DNA of 64,000 nucleotides from Bacillus cereus group sp. RP43 (lineage in GTDB: Bacteria > Bacillota > Bacilli > Bacillales > Bacillaceae_G), in contig NZ_JARVHQ010000003.1 of assembly GCF_040459645.1 (NCBI RefSeq), positions 176,331 through 240,330 on the forward strand. Direction: 5' to 3'. The notes under the pieces are model-generated. The model worked only from the letters and a program-made list of their open reading frames with translations. It had not been told where the DNA came from and searched no databases. Made by a program: the position numbers and the translations under genes. Shown here one piece after another: positions 7,826-16,124 of the stretch; position 1 is the first letter of the stretch; the number at the start of each line of letters is the position of its first letter.

Positions 7826-8109
7826 AATCTTTTTAGATATTTCATTGCATTATTTAGTCGATACAGATTGTTAACAAAATGATCCGCTTTCATGTCTGGA
7901 ATACCTGATTCATTTCCTATACCTAAAAAACCATTGTCTAATTGGTCGAAATAATCAATACATCCTCGAATAATCCAAACCAGAGAAGCTTCTGAATTAT
8001 GAAAAGTAGTTTCAGTTTGATGTTTTTCTTGATACTCATTAAATTTATCTTTTAAATCTTTTGCCGTGGTATTAAATTCTGTTGAAAGTTTCACAATAAT
8101 TGGCTCCAT
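7762..8109 (-). CDS. hypothetical protein, 115 residues (possibly N-terminal part of the following frame)
   Basis: Starts with MEPIIVKLSTEFNTTAKDLK and is predicted helical (EYQEKHQTETTFHNSEASLVWIIRGCIDYFDQL). The last 21 codons overlap the next frame out of phase, so the C-terminus LLFIQESSLQKLNL may be a frameshift product. No family recognised. It is the first gene of a minus-strand group ending at 6392. Confidence 0.45.
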   Translation of the reverse strand: MEPIIVKLSTEFNTTAKDLKDKFNEYQEKHQTETTFHNSEASLVWIIRGCIDYFDQLDNGFLGIGNESGIPDMKADHFVNNLYRLNNAMKYLKRLWDLKEHLLFIQESSLQKLNL

Positions 8110-8308
8110 TAAATTACTCCATTCATCTAAAATAATTAGTAATTTTATTATATCATTTAGGGTTTTAAGACGTTATTTAGCACCTTTTATAATTTGAAAC
8201 GAACGATACATTTAAAAATACGATGGAAGTAAAAAGTACTGGTAACACACTAGCAAACACCCCAATTATTCTAATATAACCTTTAATCAATATCAGTGTG
8301 AGATGATG

Positions 8309-8358
8309 AATGAAAAAAAGAGTGGTCAGACAAAATTGACCATTCTTTTTTTCATTCA
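8309..8358. terminator. long bidirectional terminator
   Basis: GAATGAAAAAAAGAGTGGTC pairs with GACCATTCTTTTTTTCATTC over 21 positions with one mismatch and an eight-base loop. It follows the metzincin-motif gene on the minus strand and has T-runs in both directions. Nothing else is seen in 8110-8387. Confidence 0.8.
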
Positions 8359-8387
8359 CCTGTACTTGTTGGACAAAAATCCATAGT

Positions 8388-9119
8388 TTACTCTTCCATT
8401 GGTTTTAAGTTTGCTACTGCCATACAATATTTAATCATAATCGCTTCCTTATCTAAATAGTTTTTACTGTGGTCCCAACCAAAATTATGGAAACATTCAT
8501 GCAGAATGGTACTTGCCCATATGTTTATTGCATTAGCGTTATCGTAGTCTGAGTTTTCTCCCAGTACGATCCCATTAAGAGAAATATTGCAACAACGTAA
8601 TTGATTAAATGCGTTTAATTCGCCTGTTCCTAAAGTAATCTTATTGCCCTCTGGTTCTTTTTCAAACTTGTCTATTATTAGCAAATTCCGCTTACTACAA
8701 CTCTTCTCTAATGAGTCGTTTTTAATTAAACGAAATGCTAAATAAACCGCATAATTAAGAGCGCCCCATTGGTTCTCATTTTTAATAAATTCCATAAATT
8801 TTTGGTCGTAAAAAGGTAAGTTGCTCTCACGAGGACAGGAACCAGACTGAGCGTCATCCATAGGAATCCAAGTAGTTTGGGACAAAAATTTTATTGCGGA
8901 GTGTATTATTTGTACTTGATTATCTGAAAAAGAGTGGTGGACTCTATATATTAAAGAAAAAACTGTCGAAGGATTAACTTTTAAATGAGGTGGAATTTCA
9001 TATTCAACCTCATAAGTAGTGTAAGGAATGTTGTTTATTAAATTAGCGGGAGATACAAGTTTTAATCCTTTTTCTAATAATCCATTGTTTAATGAAATGT
9101 TGATTTTGCTATTATCCAT
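8388..9119 (-). CDS. metzincin-motif protein (putative zinc peptidase)
   Basis: 243 residues. Near residues 210-220 the sequence HECFHNFGWDH fits the metzincin zinc-binding signature HExxHxxGxxH exactly, with a following methionine (EAIMIKYCMAVA) that could serve as the Met-turn. This predicts a zinc-dependent peptidase. No signal peptide is visible (MDNSKINISLNNGLLEKG), which is unusual because most metzincins are exported. It may act in the cytoplasm or leave by another route. The N-terminal two thirds are not recognised. No clear Shine-Dalgarno sequence other than a G-rich tract (AAGGGGTAAAAAAATAA) precedes the ATG. It stands alone, bounded by a terminator. Confidence 0.6.
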   Translation of the reverse strand: MDNSKINISLNNGLLEKGLKLVSPANLINNIPYTTYEVEYEIPPHLKVNPSTVFSLIYRVHHSFSDNQVQIIHSAIKFLSQTTWIPMDDAQSGSCPRESNLPFYDQKFMEFIKNENQWGALNYAVYLAFRLIKNDSLEKSCSKRNLLIIDKFEKEPEGNKITLGTGELNAFNQLRCCNISLNGIVLGENSDYDNANAINIWASTILHECFHNFGWDHSKNYLDKEAIMIKYCMAVANLKPMEE

Positions 9120-9370
9120 TTATTTTTTTACCCCTTCGTAAAAAATCGAGAATCAATAATAGTTTGTACTTTCTACTATAAATTATGTAAACATTAATAC
9201 CTTTAATATATGGTAAGTGTATTTTGCATGTTCTAAACCCTTCTACAATGATTTTATGTTGATAGAGGTAAGTAAAGCAGCAATTGATTATAGCAAATAT
9301 ATTTGCATGGAATATATAATTAGGTATCACATAACTGTTTTTTATAATAATACATAAAAGGAGAAATATT

Positions 9371-10213
9371 ATGGTTCGATTCTACCTATCTGATTTATTG
9401 AAGCGATGTAATTATAACTTAAATAGGACTTTATTAATAAGACACTCCACAAATCATGAACGCTTTGTAAAGGCTTATGGTGAAGATTCTCTTCGCGAAT
9501 ACACCCAACATCAAGACCCTGGCTTCTTTGATAACTACGAGATAGTTATAGTGTTTTCTGCCGACAAAAGTACAACAGCGAGATACTTGAAATCGTATGA
9601 AGTAAAGCATGGTGAACCGTATCATATATCGAAAGATTGCGCTAAATTCTTATTAGAACCCTATAATAATAACATTATGCATCCTTTGTTTGAAATGAAT
9701 AATGATACATTGAGTGAGTATGAGAACAAGCTATTTATAGATTGGGGAAAAGGTATGAGGTATTGGCAAAAGGCTACCAATGAGAAACCCATTACACAAC
9801 TAGCTGATACAAACCAATACAACTTCCCTGGATTTGAAAATATGTCGTTGATGTACAATGAACTAAAGGAAATGGTTACTAATGGTGATACATATAAGGA
9901 TTGGCACATAGCTTTAAGTTCTATTAATGCTATATATGCAATAACAGACTGTTCTAACGGCAAACTTTACATAGGTTCTTCATACAATAAGAATGGATTA
10001 CTTGGGAGATGGAAAGAGTATGTCCATACGATACATGGAGGGAACAACAAACTTATACGTAAACATAAGCAGGACGCCATGGCTCACTTACAATTACAAT
10101 ACTCCATACTAAAAGTGCTACCTAAAGATATTACACCGTTAGAAGCAGTTGAAGTTGAGAAGAGATATAAAGAGAAGCTACAAACCGTTAAGTATGGTTA
10201 CAATGAGAATTAG
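9371..10213 (+). CDS. GIY-YIG nuclease family protein
   Basis: 280 residues with AAGGAG before the ATG. The C-terminal domain (about residues 193-280) carries the GIY-YIG pattern: IYAITDCSNGKLYIGSS, the arginine in LLGRWKEY, a glutamate in LEAVEVEKRYKEKL and the closing asparagine in YGYNEN. The catalytic residues seem present, so it should cut DNA. The 190-residue N-terminal part (SDLLKRCNYNLNRTLLIRH, FSADKSTTARYLKSYEVKHG) is typical of long plasmid and phage-borne GIY-YIG proteins of unknown target. It could be a defence nuclease or a selfish nuclease. Divergent from the metzincin-like gene. Confidence 0.75.
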   Translation: MVRFYLSDLLKRCNYNLNRTLLIRHSTNHERFVKAYGEDSLREYTQHQDPGFFDNYEIVIVFSADKSTTARYLKSYEVKHGEPYHISKDCAKFLLEPYNNNIMHPLFEMNNDTLSEYENKLFIDWGKGMRYWQKATNEKPITQLADTNQYNFPGFENMSLMYNELKEMVTNGDTYKDWHIALSSINAIYAITDCSNGKLYIGSSYNKNGLLGRWKEYVHTIHGGNNKLIRKHKQDAMAHLQLQYSILKVLPKDITPLEAVEVEKRYKEKLQTVKYGYNEN

Positions 10214-10933
10214 AATTAGAACTTGAGATGTATATATATTCGATACATATTTTTTTGGGAACAATAATGTAAAATAATAATTTACAAAACTTATTGAAAC
10301 TTTTATGGAAAATAACCCCTTACCCATATAGATTATGTAAAATGAATTTAATCTTCTTGGATATTTACCAAACTTCATAGCAAATATTTTAATCAGATTA
10401 ATAGTTTTGGAGAGTCTAGTGATTGATATTAGGTGCCTAAACTTTGCTTTATGTCACAGACAATTGATATTACTATTTAAATTAACATTTTAAGAAGTGC
10501 GTATATTATATGCACTTCTTTTTTATAAAGGAAAACTTGCCCCGGATCTTAATTTTAATAAGAGGGGGGTAGAAGCTTTATAATCTACGTTTATTTCTCC
10601 TAACTATTAGAAACGTAGTTATAATCTTTAAAATTTCAAAGAATCTAAAGCGCCGATAGAGGAATGGTGGTGGCATTTAGATAAGGTTGTTTCGTTGCAT
10701 AATTTTATGTTTAATGGAGAGGTATATTGTCCCTAACAGTTGGAGGCAATACAGAGAATCCCCTTATTGTGGTTTTTATTAATTTTATATACATTCTGGT
10801 ACATGAAATTATACAAACTGATTTATCCCTTGGTTTTTCTTTTAAAAATTCTTATAGTATTTTATATAAATGTTATGGTATTGTATAGATAGAAAATTTG
10901 TTTCCATTGTTTATACTCTATTGTACGTAGCGT
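10214..10933. other. 720-bp region without a recognised gene
   Basis: Contains a terminator at 10492-10524 (AAGAAGTGC...GCACTTCTTTTTT) and an inverted repeat with CTACGTTT...AAACGTAG arms at about 10584-10616. The rest is AT-rich. No frame with a ribosome site was found on either strand. Confidence 0.6.
10492..10524 (+). terminator. Rho-independent terminator
   Basis: AAGAAGTGC pairs with GCACTTCTT around an 11-base loop, followed by TTTT. It may end the GIY-YIG transcript or an unseen short RNA. Confidence 0.7.
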
Positions 10934-10984
10934 GAAGGACAAACCTTACGCCCAGTTAACTCGGGCGAGGTTTGTCCTTTTTTT
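10934..10984 (+). terminator. leader terminator (attenuator) before the thioredoxin-like gene
   Basis: AAGGACAAACCT pairs with AGGTTTGTCCTT and is followed by TTTTTTTAC. A second inner stem (CGCCC/GGGCG) closes the loop. The hairpin ends less than ten bases before the AAGGAGG of the next gene, so it can only be a leader terminator or attenuator. It resembles the GGACACACC leader hairpins of the minus-strand operons. Confidence 0.8.
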
Positions 10985-11004
10985 ACTTTAAGGAGGAATT
11001 TACT

Positions 11005-11487
11005 ATGAAAAAAGTCTACAAAATTGGAGCAGTTTTAACAACCTTATGTGTTGCTTGTATCGCGATCTTTACTTTAACTAAGAATGAATCAGTCAAAACA
11101 GAAACTGTAACACCAGAAAAAGCAATTGTATCTGCTGCAGATGCAGAAAGAGCACCAAAAAATATAAAAGATATTTCAAAAGAAGAATTAAAGCAAAAAA
11201 TAGAATCCCATGAAGAGTTTATTGCATATTACTATCAACCAACCTGTCATTATTGCAAAAAGGCTGCACCGGATATCAATAGTATGTCAAGAAAACATGA
11301 TAGTACGATCTATCGTATTGATATTTCTACACCAGAAAATCAAAGTGCATTTCAAGAGTTTGATATCCCTGGTACTCCAGTTGTTGTAGCTTATAACAGA
11401 GGAGAAGAGGTTGAACGGCTAGAAGGAGCAGTGTCAGCTGCTACATATGATGGATTCTTTGCAAGACGTAATTCGAGCGCTAGCTAG
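11005..11487 (+). CDS. membrane-anchored thioredoxin-like protein
   Basis: 160 residues from the ATG at 11005, which has TAAGGAGG at the right distance; an upstream ATG in the same frame lies inside the leader terminator and is rejected. An N-terminal hydrophobic segment (about residues 6-24) anchors or exports it. The thioredoxin fold carries the active-site CxxC (PTCHYCKKAAP) and the cis-proline loop GTPVVVAYNRG. It likely oxidises or isomerises disulfides outside the membrane. Secreted plasmid proteins with several cysteines, such as the 783-residue surface protein and the cell-wall hydrolase, are possible clients (inference). Followed closely by the DUF418 gene. Confidence 0.8.
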   Translation: MKKVYKIGAVLTTLCVACIAIFTLTKNESVKTETVTPEKAIVSAADAERAPKNIKDISKEELKQKIESHEEFIAYYYQPTCHYCKKAAPDINSMSRKHDSTIYRIDISTPENQSAFQEFDIPGTPVVVAYNRGEEVERLEGAVSAATYDGFFARRNSSAS

Positions 11488-11528
11488 TATAGTGCTCGTT
11501 TTTCTTTTATTAAGAAAGGAGAATTAAC

Positions 11529-12677
11529 ATGCAACAAAACGCTCGTATTCATTCTTTAGACATAATAAGAGGTATAGCCATACTATGTATCCTATTTGCT
11601 AATCTACCTACTATGACGGGACTAGATCCCTTTAATCAAGCAGGTTACTCCGGTACAGATAAAGTGATTCGTTTTTTAGTAGATTTGTTTATTCAATCAA
11701 AGTTCTATACTATTTTTGCATTCTTATTTGGGATAGGATTTTATATCTTTATGAAAAATACAGAAGCAAGAGGCTATCCTATATATATGTTATTTAGCCG
11801 TAGATTGTGTATCTTACTACTCTTCGGTTTACTCCACTTCATCTTTCTATGGTATGGAGATATTCTACATGCGTATGCTTTAGCTGGCTTTATCCTATTG
11901 TTCTTTTATAAGCGATCTACTAAGCTTATTTTTATAGCCGGTTGTAGTTTTTTACTTGCTAGTTATATACTACGTGTTATTTTATTTTTACAAGCAAGCC
12001 CTTCTATTCCCGAAGAGGTACCAAATTACTATCAATACATGTTTACAGGCAACACCACTAATCAAACAGTGAATCTATTTACACATTATTTACATCAAGT
12101 AAAAGCTCGTTTGTTCTTTTTAATGACACAAGAATTTAAACAACTACTAATTGGAATCCTAGAATATATTGGCTTATGTTTAATAGGCTTATGGGCTGGC
12201 AAGAAAAATATTTTCAAACGTGTATCGGAACTTGAAAAGAAAATTAAAGTCTTACAGTGGAGTTCACTATTTATTTCATGCTTACTCTCTCTGCCTATTA
12301 TCTATTATTTTATAGAAACTGATATTTATTACGCTAGCCATATCCAATTATGGATTCTTTTTGGGGGGAAAACGCTAGCTATATTCTATATTTGTTCCCT
12401 ACTTTTAATTTGCGAGAAGAAAGGAAATGTAAAGTGGCTGCACCCCTTTATGAACGTAGGTAAGTATGCTTTAACTAATTACATCACCCAAAGCATACTA
12501 ACGCTTGTCATTCTTTCGTGGTACTTTAAAGATATCTCACTCGTATATTACTGGCAACTATGTATCTTCGGCCTTTTTATTTGCTTCGTACAAATTATAT
12601 TCAGCAAGATTTGGAGTAAACACTTCCGCTATGGTCCTATTGAATGGGTATGGAGAAAAGGAATTTACAAGGGATAA
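11529..12677 (+). CDS. DUF418 family membrane protein
   Basis: 382 residues with AAAGGAG before the ATG. It begins RIHSLDIIRGIAILCILFANL, the usual start of DUF418/YeiB-like proteins, and has about ten hydrophobic segments. The C-terminal DUF418 part includes NVGKYALTNYITQSIL and RYGPIEWVWRK. These proteins are related to acyltransferase-type membrane proteins and are proposed to act in transport or envelope modification; no substrate can be named. Only 41 bp separate it from the thioredoxin-like gene, so both probably share the attenuated transcript. Confidence 0.8.
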   Translation: MQQNARIHSLDIIRGIAILCILFANLPTMTGLDPFNQAGYSGTDKVIRFLVDLFIQSKFYTIFAFLFGIGFYIFMKNTEARGYPIYMLFSRRLCILLLFGLLHFIFLWYGDILHAYALAGFILLFFYKRSTKLIFIAGCSFLLASYILRVILFLQASPSIPEEVPNYYQYMFTGNTTNQTVNLFTHYLHQVKARLFFLMTQEFKQLLIGILEYIGLCLIGLWAGKKNIFKRVSELEKKIKVLQWSSLFISCLLSLPIIYYFIETDIYYASHIQLWILFGGKTLAIFYICSLLLICEKKGNVKWLHPFMNVGKYALTNYITQSILTLVILSWYFKDISLVYYWQLCIFGLFICFVQIIFSKIWSKHFRYGPIEWVWRKGIYKG

Positions 12678-12798
12678 CCTATTTTTACTAATTAGATACC
12701 ATTAACTGAAAAATATGATAAAATATTATATGAAAGATTAAGGATATATTCGTGGTTTTAAAATGATTTTATTCAAATTAAAGTGGTTCAAGTCAGAG

Positions 12799-12823
12799 GA
12801 AGGCACCTTAGGGTGTCTTTTCT
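12799..12823 (+). terminator. terminator after the DUF418 gene
   Basis: AAGGCACC and GGGTGTCTT pair around TTA and are followed by TTCTTTAT. The remaining intergenic bases to 12997 show no gene. Confidence 0.6.
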
Positions 12824-12997
12824 TTATATAATTTATGATTTAAACGTATAACGAATTGTGAGTGCGTATCTGCTGCCTTATTATCCTGTAAAAGAAAAAA
12901 TAAGTTAAATTCCCAAAGATATCTAGCTTTTAGTTAATTACATACACCACTCCATGATATAATTACATCTATATATATTATTTAAAGGGTGATAATA

Positions 12998-13192
12998 ATG
13001 AATTCATACACAAATAAGCAAAAAACAGTATCCCTTATAATAGCTTCATTTATCTTTTTCAGTTTTATATTAACTGGTATATACAATTTTACACAACCAA
13101 GTTTCTTTTACGTAAATTTAGGAGGTTTAGTCCTCAACAGTTTTATGTTATTTGTGGCAGCTAAAGCATTAATAAAACATATTAAAGACTAA
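12998..13192 (+). CDS. small membrane protein, 64 residues
   Basis: I take the ATG at 12998, seven bases after AAAGGGTG, rather than the in-frame GTG three codons upstream. The product has two hydrophobic helices (about residues 11-32 and 39-58) with short charged ends (NSYTNKQKT and KHIKD). No family recognised. Similar two-helix proteins are frequent in Bacillus and usually uncharacterised. Confidence 0.55.
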   Translation: MNSYTNKQKTVSLIIASFIFFSFILTGIYNFTQPSFFYVNLGGLVLNSFMLFVAAKALIKHIKD

Positions 13193-13229
13193 GTATATAC
13201 AACGATAAAATAAATTTAAGCTTATTTGA

Positions 13230-13252
13230 GGTATCGCCACATCACGATCAAG
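13230..13252. repeat. solitary IS231/MITE-type end
   Basis: GGTATCGCCACATCACGATC is nearly the same as the left end of the 140-bp MITE at 6251. No matching inverse end was found nearby, so this is a relic or one half of a deleted element. Confidence 0.5.
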
Positions 13253-13280
13253 CAAATAAAATTGAGATGGAGGATTCAAC

Positions 13281-13409
13281 ATGAATAATCTAAAAAACTT
13301 CTTAAACGAGAATCTTTTCATTAAATATTCTCTATATATAATATTAGGAGCTGGACTAGTAAAAACAGGTTATGAATTTGGCTATTTCATTACAAACTTC
13401 ACGTTATAA
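13281..13409 (+). CDS. very small membrane protein, 42 residues
   Basis: ATG at 13281 follows GGAGG by the usual distance. The product is MNNLKNFLNENLFIKYSLYI, then a hydrophobic helix (IILGAGLVKTGYEFGYFI) and a short tail. A strong hairpin follows directly after the stop. Too short for family assignment, but the ribosome site and terminator support a real gene. Confidence 0.55.
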   Translation: MNNLKNFLNENLFIKYSLYIILGAGLVKTGYEFGYFITNFTL

Positions 13410-13415
13410 AACAAT

Positions 13416-13444
13416 AAGTGGTGTTAATTAATATAACACCACTT
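13416..13444. terminator. terminator-like hairpin
   Basis: AAGTGGTGTTA pairs perfectly with TAACACCACTT around seven bases, between convergent genes. Confidence 0.7.
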
Positions 13445-13500
13445 ACTAGTAGTCAGTAGATATAGTAATCTAACAAAATCCCCCATGAAAAATTGCTACA

Positions 13501-14184
13501 TTATAGAACTTGAAACATAACAACAATTAAGTTCATACTAGCATGAACAAGAAATGATACTAGTAACCTATTGGTACGCACATATACTACAGCAAGTATA
13601 AGTCCGATTAGAAAGTATCCAAATATAAATGGAAAATCAAAATGCATAATAGAAAAGAAAAATGAACTTATTAGTATACTCCAGGTTTGTTTAAACTTTC
13701 GAGTTAAAATATTTATGGCCGCATAACGAAAAACAAACTCTTCTACTAAAGGTGCAAGAAGTACAATTGAAATAAGAGCCACAGGAGATATAGTTGCAGC
13801 AGCGACTGTACTAGACGTATTTTCTGATTGCGTAGTTAGCTGGAATACACTATTATCTAACATACTACCAACCATCTGCGCAAGAAATACTAATATAATC
13901 CCAATTAAAATCCATACCAATGAATTTCTTGATAATTTAATCGATAACTTTGGATCACTCATCATTTCTTTACTATATATAAGAAAAAAGATTACCAATG
14001 TGAGTGAAAATCCAATTAGTTCCCAATGCACAAGAAGTTGTTGGATCGCTTGTTGTTGGTTTCCCTGAATATCATACCAGCCTGTCTTCGCTAGCAATTG
14101 CACTCCTATAATTCCAACAAATTGAGTCATTACAAAATAAATGAGAATGATGTAGCTTGATTTAAATAAATTACTATTATTCAT
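13501..14184 (-). CDS. CPBP family intramembrane metalloprotease
   Basis: About 227 residues from the ATG at 14184; the frame can extend to a TTG at 14205 that lacks a ribosome site. Seven to eight hydrophobic segments. The CPBP (Abi/CAAX-like) motifs are present: EEFVFRY (EExxxR), FFFSIMHFDF (FxxxH) and SFLVHASMN. Members cleave substrates inside the membrane; in Gram-positive bacteria many are linked to bacteriocin maturation or self-immunity. No bacteriocin gene is apparent here, although two very small membrane proteins lie convergently next to it. Confidence 0.8.
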   Translation of the reverse strand: MNNSNLFKSSYIILIYFVMTQFVGIIGVQLLAKTGWYDIQGNQQQAIQQLLVHWELIGFSLTLVIFFLIYSKEMMSDPKLSIKLSRNSLVWILIGIILVFLAQMVGSMLDNSVFQLTTQSENTSSTVAAATISPVALISIVLLAPLVEEFVFRYAAINILTRKFKQTWSILISSFFFSIMHFDFPFIFGYFLIGLILAVVYVRTNRLLVSFLVHASMNLIVVMFQVL

Positions 14185-14274
14185 ATCATTGTATTTACCT
14201 TTCAATTAGTATATATAGTTAACAATCTAAAAAGATTAAAATTCACCTTATTTGTATTAAATTAACGCTTTGGT

Positions 14275-14460
14275 TTAGTTTTCTTCTATAGGTTGCATTG
14301 CTTCTAATTGAACAGACATAACTACATAATGTTGTTCATTACATTTTTTGCAAAAGCCATGATAATGTTCATCGTTAACTTTACCTTTTGCACGTACCTC
14401 TGTACGGTTAAAAGAATCGCAATGTTTGCAATACCATTTTATTATTATCGTTTCAATCAT
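14275..14460 (-). CDS. zinc-ribbon protein, 61 residues
   Basis: Start ATG at 14460 with AGGGAG upstream; the ten extra codons before it are not used. Two CxxC pairs (CKHC and CKKC, about residues 10-13 and 37-40) form a zinc ribbon, followed by a beta strand (HYVVMSVQLE). Small proteins like this bind nucleic acid or protein. The role is unknown. Confidence 0.55.
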   Translation of the reverse strand: MIETIIIKWYCKHCDSFNRTEVRAKGKVNDEHYHGFCKKCNEQHYVVMSVQLEAMQPIEEN

Positions 14461-14686
14461 TTCAATCTCTCCCTTTTTACTAAAATTCAAAATTTATTAC
14501 AATAACGATTTCATATACATGCTGTCATTACACCTTTTGTAATCCAATTTACAGCTAAGAATAGTGAAGCTTTTCATTAGAATTATAATCTGCTACATTG
14601 ACGTTGCAAATCTACTTTTATTTCAATTATATATATTGATTAAGTGATTAAAAGCCCAAACAATTCTCTCGAACTACCTACTAAAA

Positions 14687-14992
14687 TCAAGCCGCTTGCA
14701 GGTGCTTTAAACCTATTTCTAATGCACCGGTTCCACCAAACCCCTGATTAAATAAAAGCGGGACATTATACTTCTTCGCATATTCTTTTGCTACATCAAT
14801 GGATACATGGCCACATGCACCTTTTTGAATTACAATAACATCACATTTTTTAATGACACTCCGAAACGTCTTCTTTATACCACCATGATTTTTCCCGTCA
14901 TGAAAAATCACCTGACAATCTCTTTTTTCCGCTAGTTTTTCTAACGTCCTACCATTTGATCCACCTAATACTAGAATTGTATTCATTCCCAC
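14687..14992 (-). CDS. DUF2325 domain protein
   Basis: About 101 residues, starting either with GTG at 14992 or the ATG two codons later. The AAGGAG suits both. It has a Rossmann-like start ([16 protein letters not shown]), then [16 protein letters not shown] and [20 protein letters not shown], the typical DUF2325 order. The conserved small and cysteine residues suggest binding of a ligand or metal, but no function is established. The start overlaps the stop of the upstream membrane-protein gene, so they are translationally coupled. Confidence 0.75.
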   Translation of the reverse strand: MGMNTILVLGGSNGRTLEKLAEKRDCQVIFHDGKNHGGIKKTFRSVIKKCDVIVIQKGACGHVSIDVAKEYAKKYNVPLLFNQGFGGTGALEIGLKHLQAA

Positions 14993-15366
14993 TCACTCTC
15001 CTTATTTTTCTGTTTTGTATATGTACTTGGCGATGTTAGCAGTACAAGAGTACAAACTACAATATTCATTAATACTACGGCTACTACAATTAATATGGCA
15101 AAGACCGGCAACAACAGCATAAAAATAAAAGCACTTACGACCAAGCATACAAAGATGAACCCATTACTCATGTCTTCATAACCGTCTAACCCTTGCACTA
15201 TATTTAAACTATGCATCCAAACCGTGATAGCATCCCAATGTTCTACTAATAGATATCCTCCACCCAAAAACAAAGCCCATCCGAATAATGTCCCTAAAAA
15301 TCCTGAACCCCTTCCAGAAGAATATCCCGCAAAATAGTTTGCTGCTGTTCCAAATAACATTCTCAT
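14983..15366 (-). CDS. membrane protein, 127 residues
   Basis: GGAGG precedes the ATG. A glycine-rich start ([20 protein letters not shown]) is followed by two or three hydrophobic helices (about 25-42, 69-95 and 90-112) and a charged tail. No family recognised. It forms a two-gene unit with the DUF2325 gene, downstream of the secretion operon terminator. Confidence 0.6.
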   Translation of the reverse strand: MRMLFGTAANYFAGYSSGRGSGFLGTLFGWALFLGGGYLLVEHWDAITVWMHSLNIVQGLDGYEDMSNGFIFVCLVVSAFIFMLLLPVFAILIVVAVVLMNIVVCTLVLLTSPSTYTKQKNKESEWE

Positions 15367-15490
15367 TTTTTCTTTCCTCCATATCTATTTCAAATCAGTT
15401 ATATATATAGATTTCATTTAGCTGTGGTTTTATTATATCAGAAAATTATGAATATTTAATAAATATTTTTAGAGTACTCTTTATTTTTTT

Positions 15491-15524
15491 AGAAAGGGTT
15501 GTGTTTTTTCTTCCACAACCCTCA
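15491..15524 (-). terminator. terminator of the type IV secretion operon
   Basis: On the minus strand AGGGTTGTG pairs with CACAACCCT and is followed by TTCTAAAAAAAT, a few bases after the stop of the 15533 gene. Confidence 0.75.
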
Positions 15525-15532
15525 TTTTCCAC

Positions 15533-16108
15533 TTAATCCACTGGTACTTCTTCTTGCCCGTGCGGAATTTGTTCAATTGGTGTTACAATTTGTGCATATT
15601 GATTTACTTGCACTTTAAATTGACGTGGTTCAAGGAAATTCACTTGTTGAATTTGAACTTTAATGTGGTACGTATCTACTTTTTTTCCGCGTTCTATTTT
15701 TGTAATACGAGCATTATAGAATTTATCTCCATGCAGGAAATATCGTTGTACAGCTTCTGTAGCAAGCATGCGCTCATTACTTGTCATTTTCATTGGCTCA
15801 ATACCAAATCCAGCCTTTGTAAACAAATATGGTACATCATAACTGCTGGAAGATATTTTTCGTAGTAAGTCTTCTACTGTTTTTGTTTTCGCGATATATT
15901 CCTCTTCTTTTGTATCAAATCCCTTTGGCTTATCTCCAAGCATCTCTATTTCATCTTGATTTACTTGTTCTTCCTCTTGTACTTGTGATTTCATCATGTA
16001 ACGATGAATGGTATTATAGGTAGCTACACCTAGCACTAAAACTATGACCCCCAATACCACCAAGTACTTACGAGGCATATTGGACAAAATATTGATTACT
16101 TTCTTCAT
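15533..16108 (-). CDS. conjugation protein, candidate VirB8/PrgL-like
   Basis: 191 residues with a short cytoplasmic N-terminus, one membrane helix (about 14-34) and a soluble outer domain. That topology and the position at the end of a type IV secretion operon match VirB8-type scaffold proteins (PrgL/TcpC in Gram-positive plasmids). The outer domain (LATEAVQRYFLHGDKFYNAR, YHIKVQIQQVNF) has the mixed helix-then-sheet order of an NTF2-like fold. No residue-level signature proves it; VirB8-like is inference from layout. It starts 17 bp after the hydrolase gene. Confidence 0.5.
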   Translation of the reverse strand: MKKVINILSNMPRKYLVVLGVIVLVLGVATYNTIHRYMMKSQVQEEEQVNQDEIEMLGDKPKGFDTKEEEYIAKTKTVEDLLRKISSSSYDVPYLFTKAGFGIEPMKMTSNERMLATEAVQRYFLHGDKFYNARITKIERGKKVDTYHIKVQIQQVNFLEPRQFKVQVNQYAQIVTPIEQIPHGQEEVPVD

Positions 16109-16124
16109 CTTCTCTCATCCCTTA

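Noticed and set aside
8177..8359. 60-codon minus-strand frame
   Set aside because: It starts inside the long terminator hairpin at 8309-8358 and lacks a ribosome site.
9112..9330. 72-codon minus-strand frame before the metzincin-like gene
   Set aside because: No ribosome site, low-complexity composition, and it overlaps the start of a better-supported gene. The region is a promoter zone between divergent genes.
10178..10378. 66-codon minus-strand frame after the GIY-YIG gene
   Set aside because: AT-rich chance frame overlapping the end of the nuclease gene, without ribosome site.
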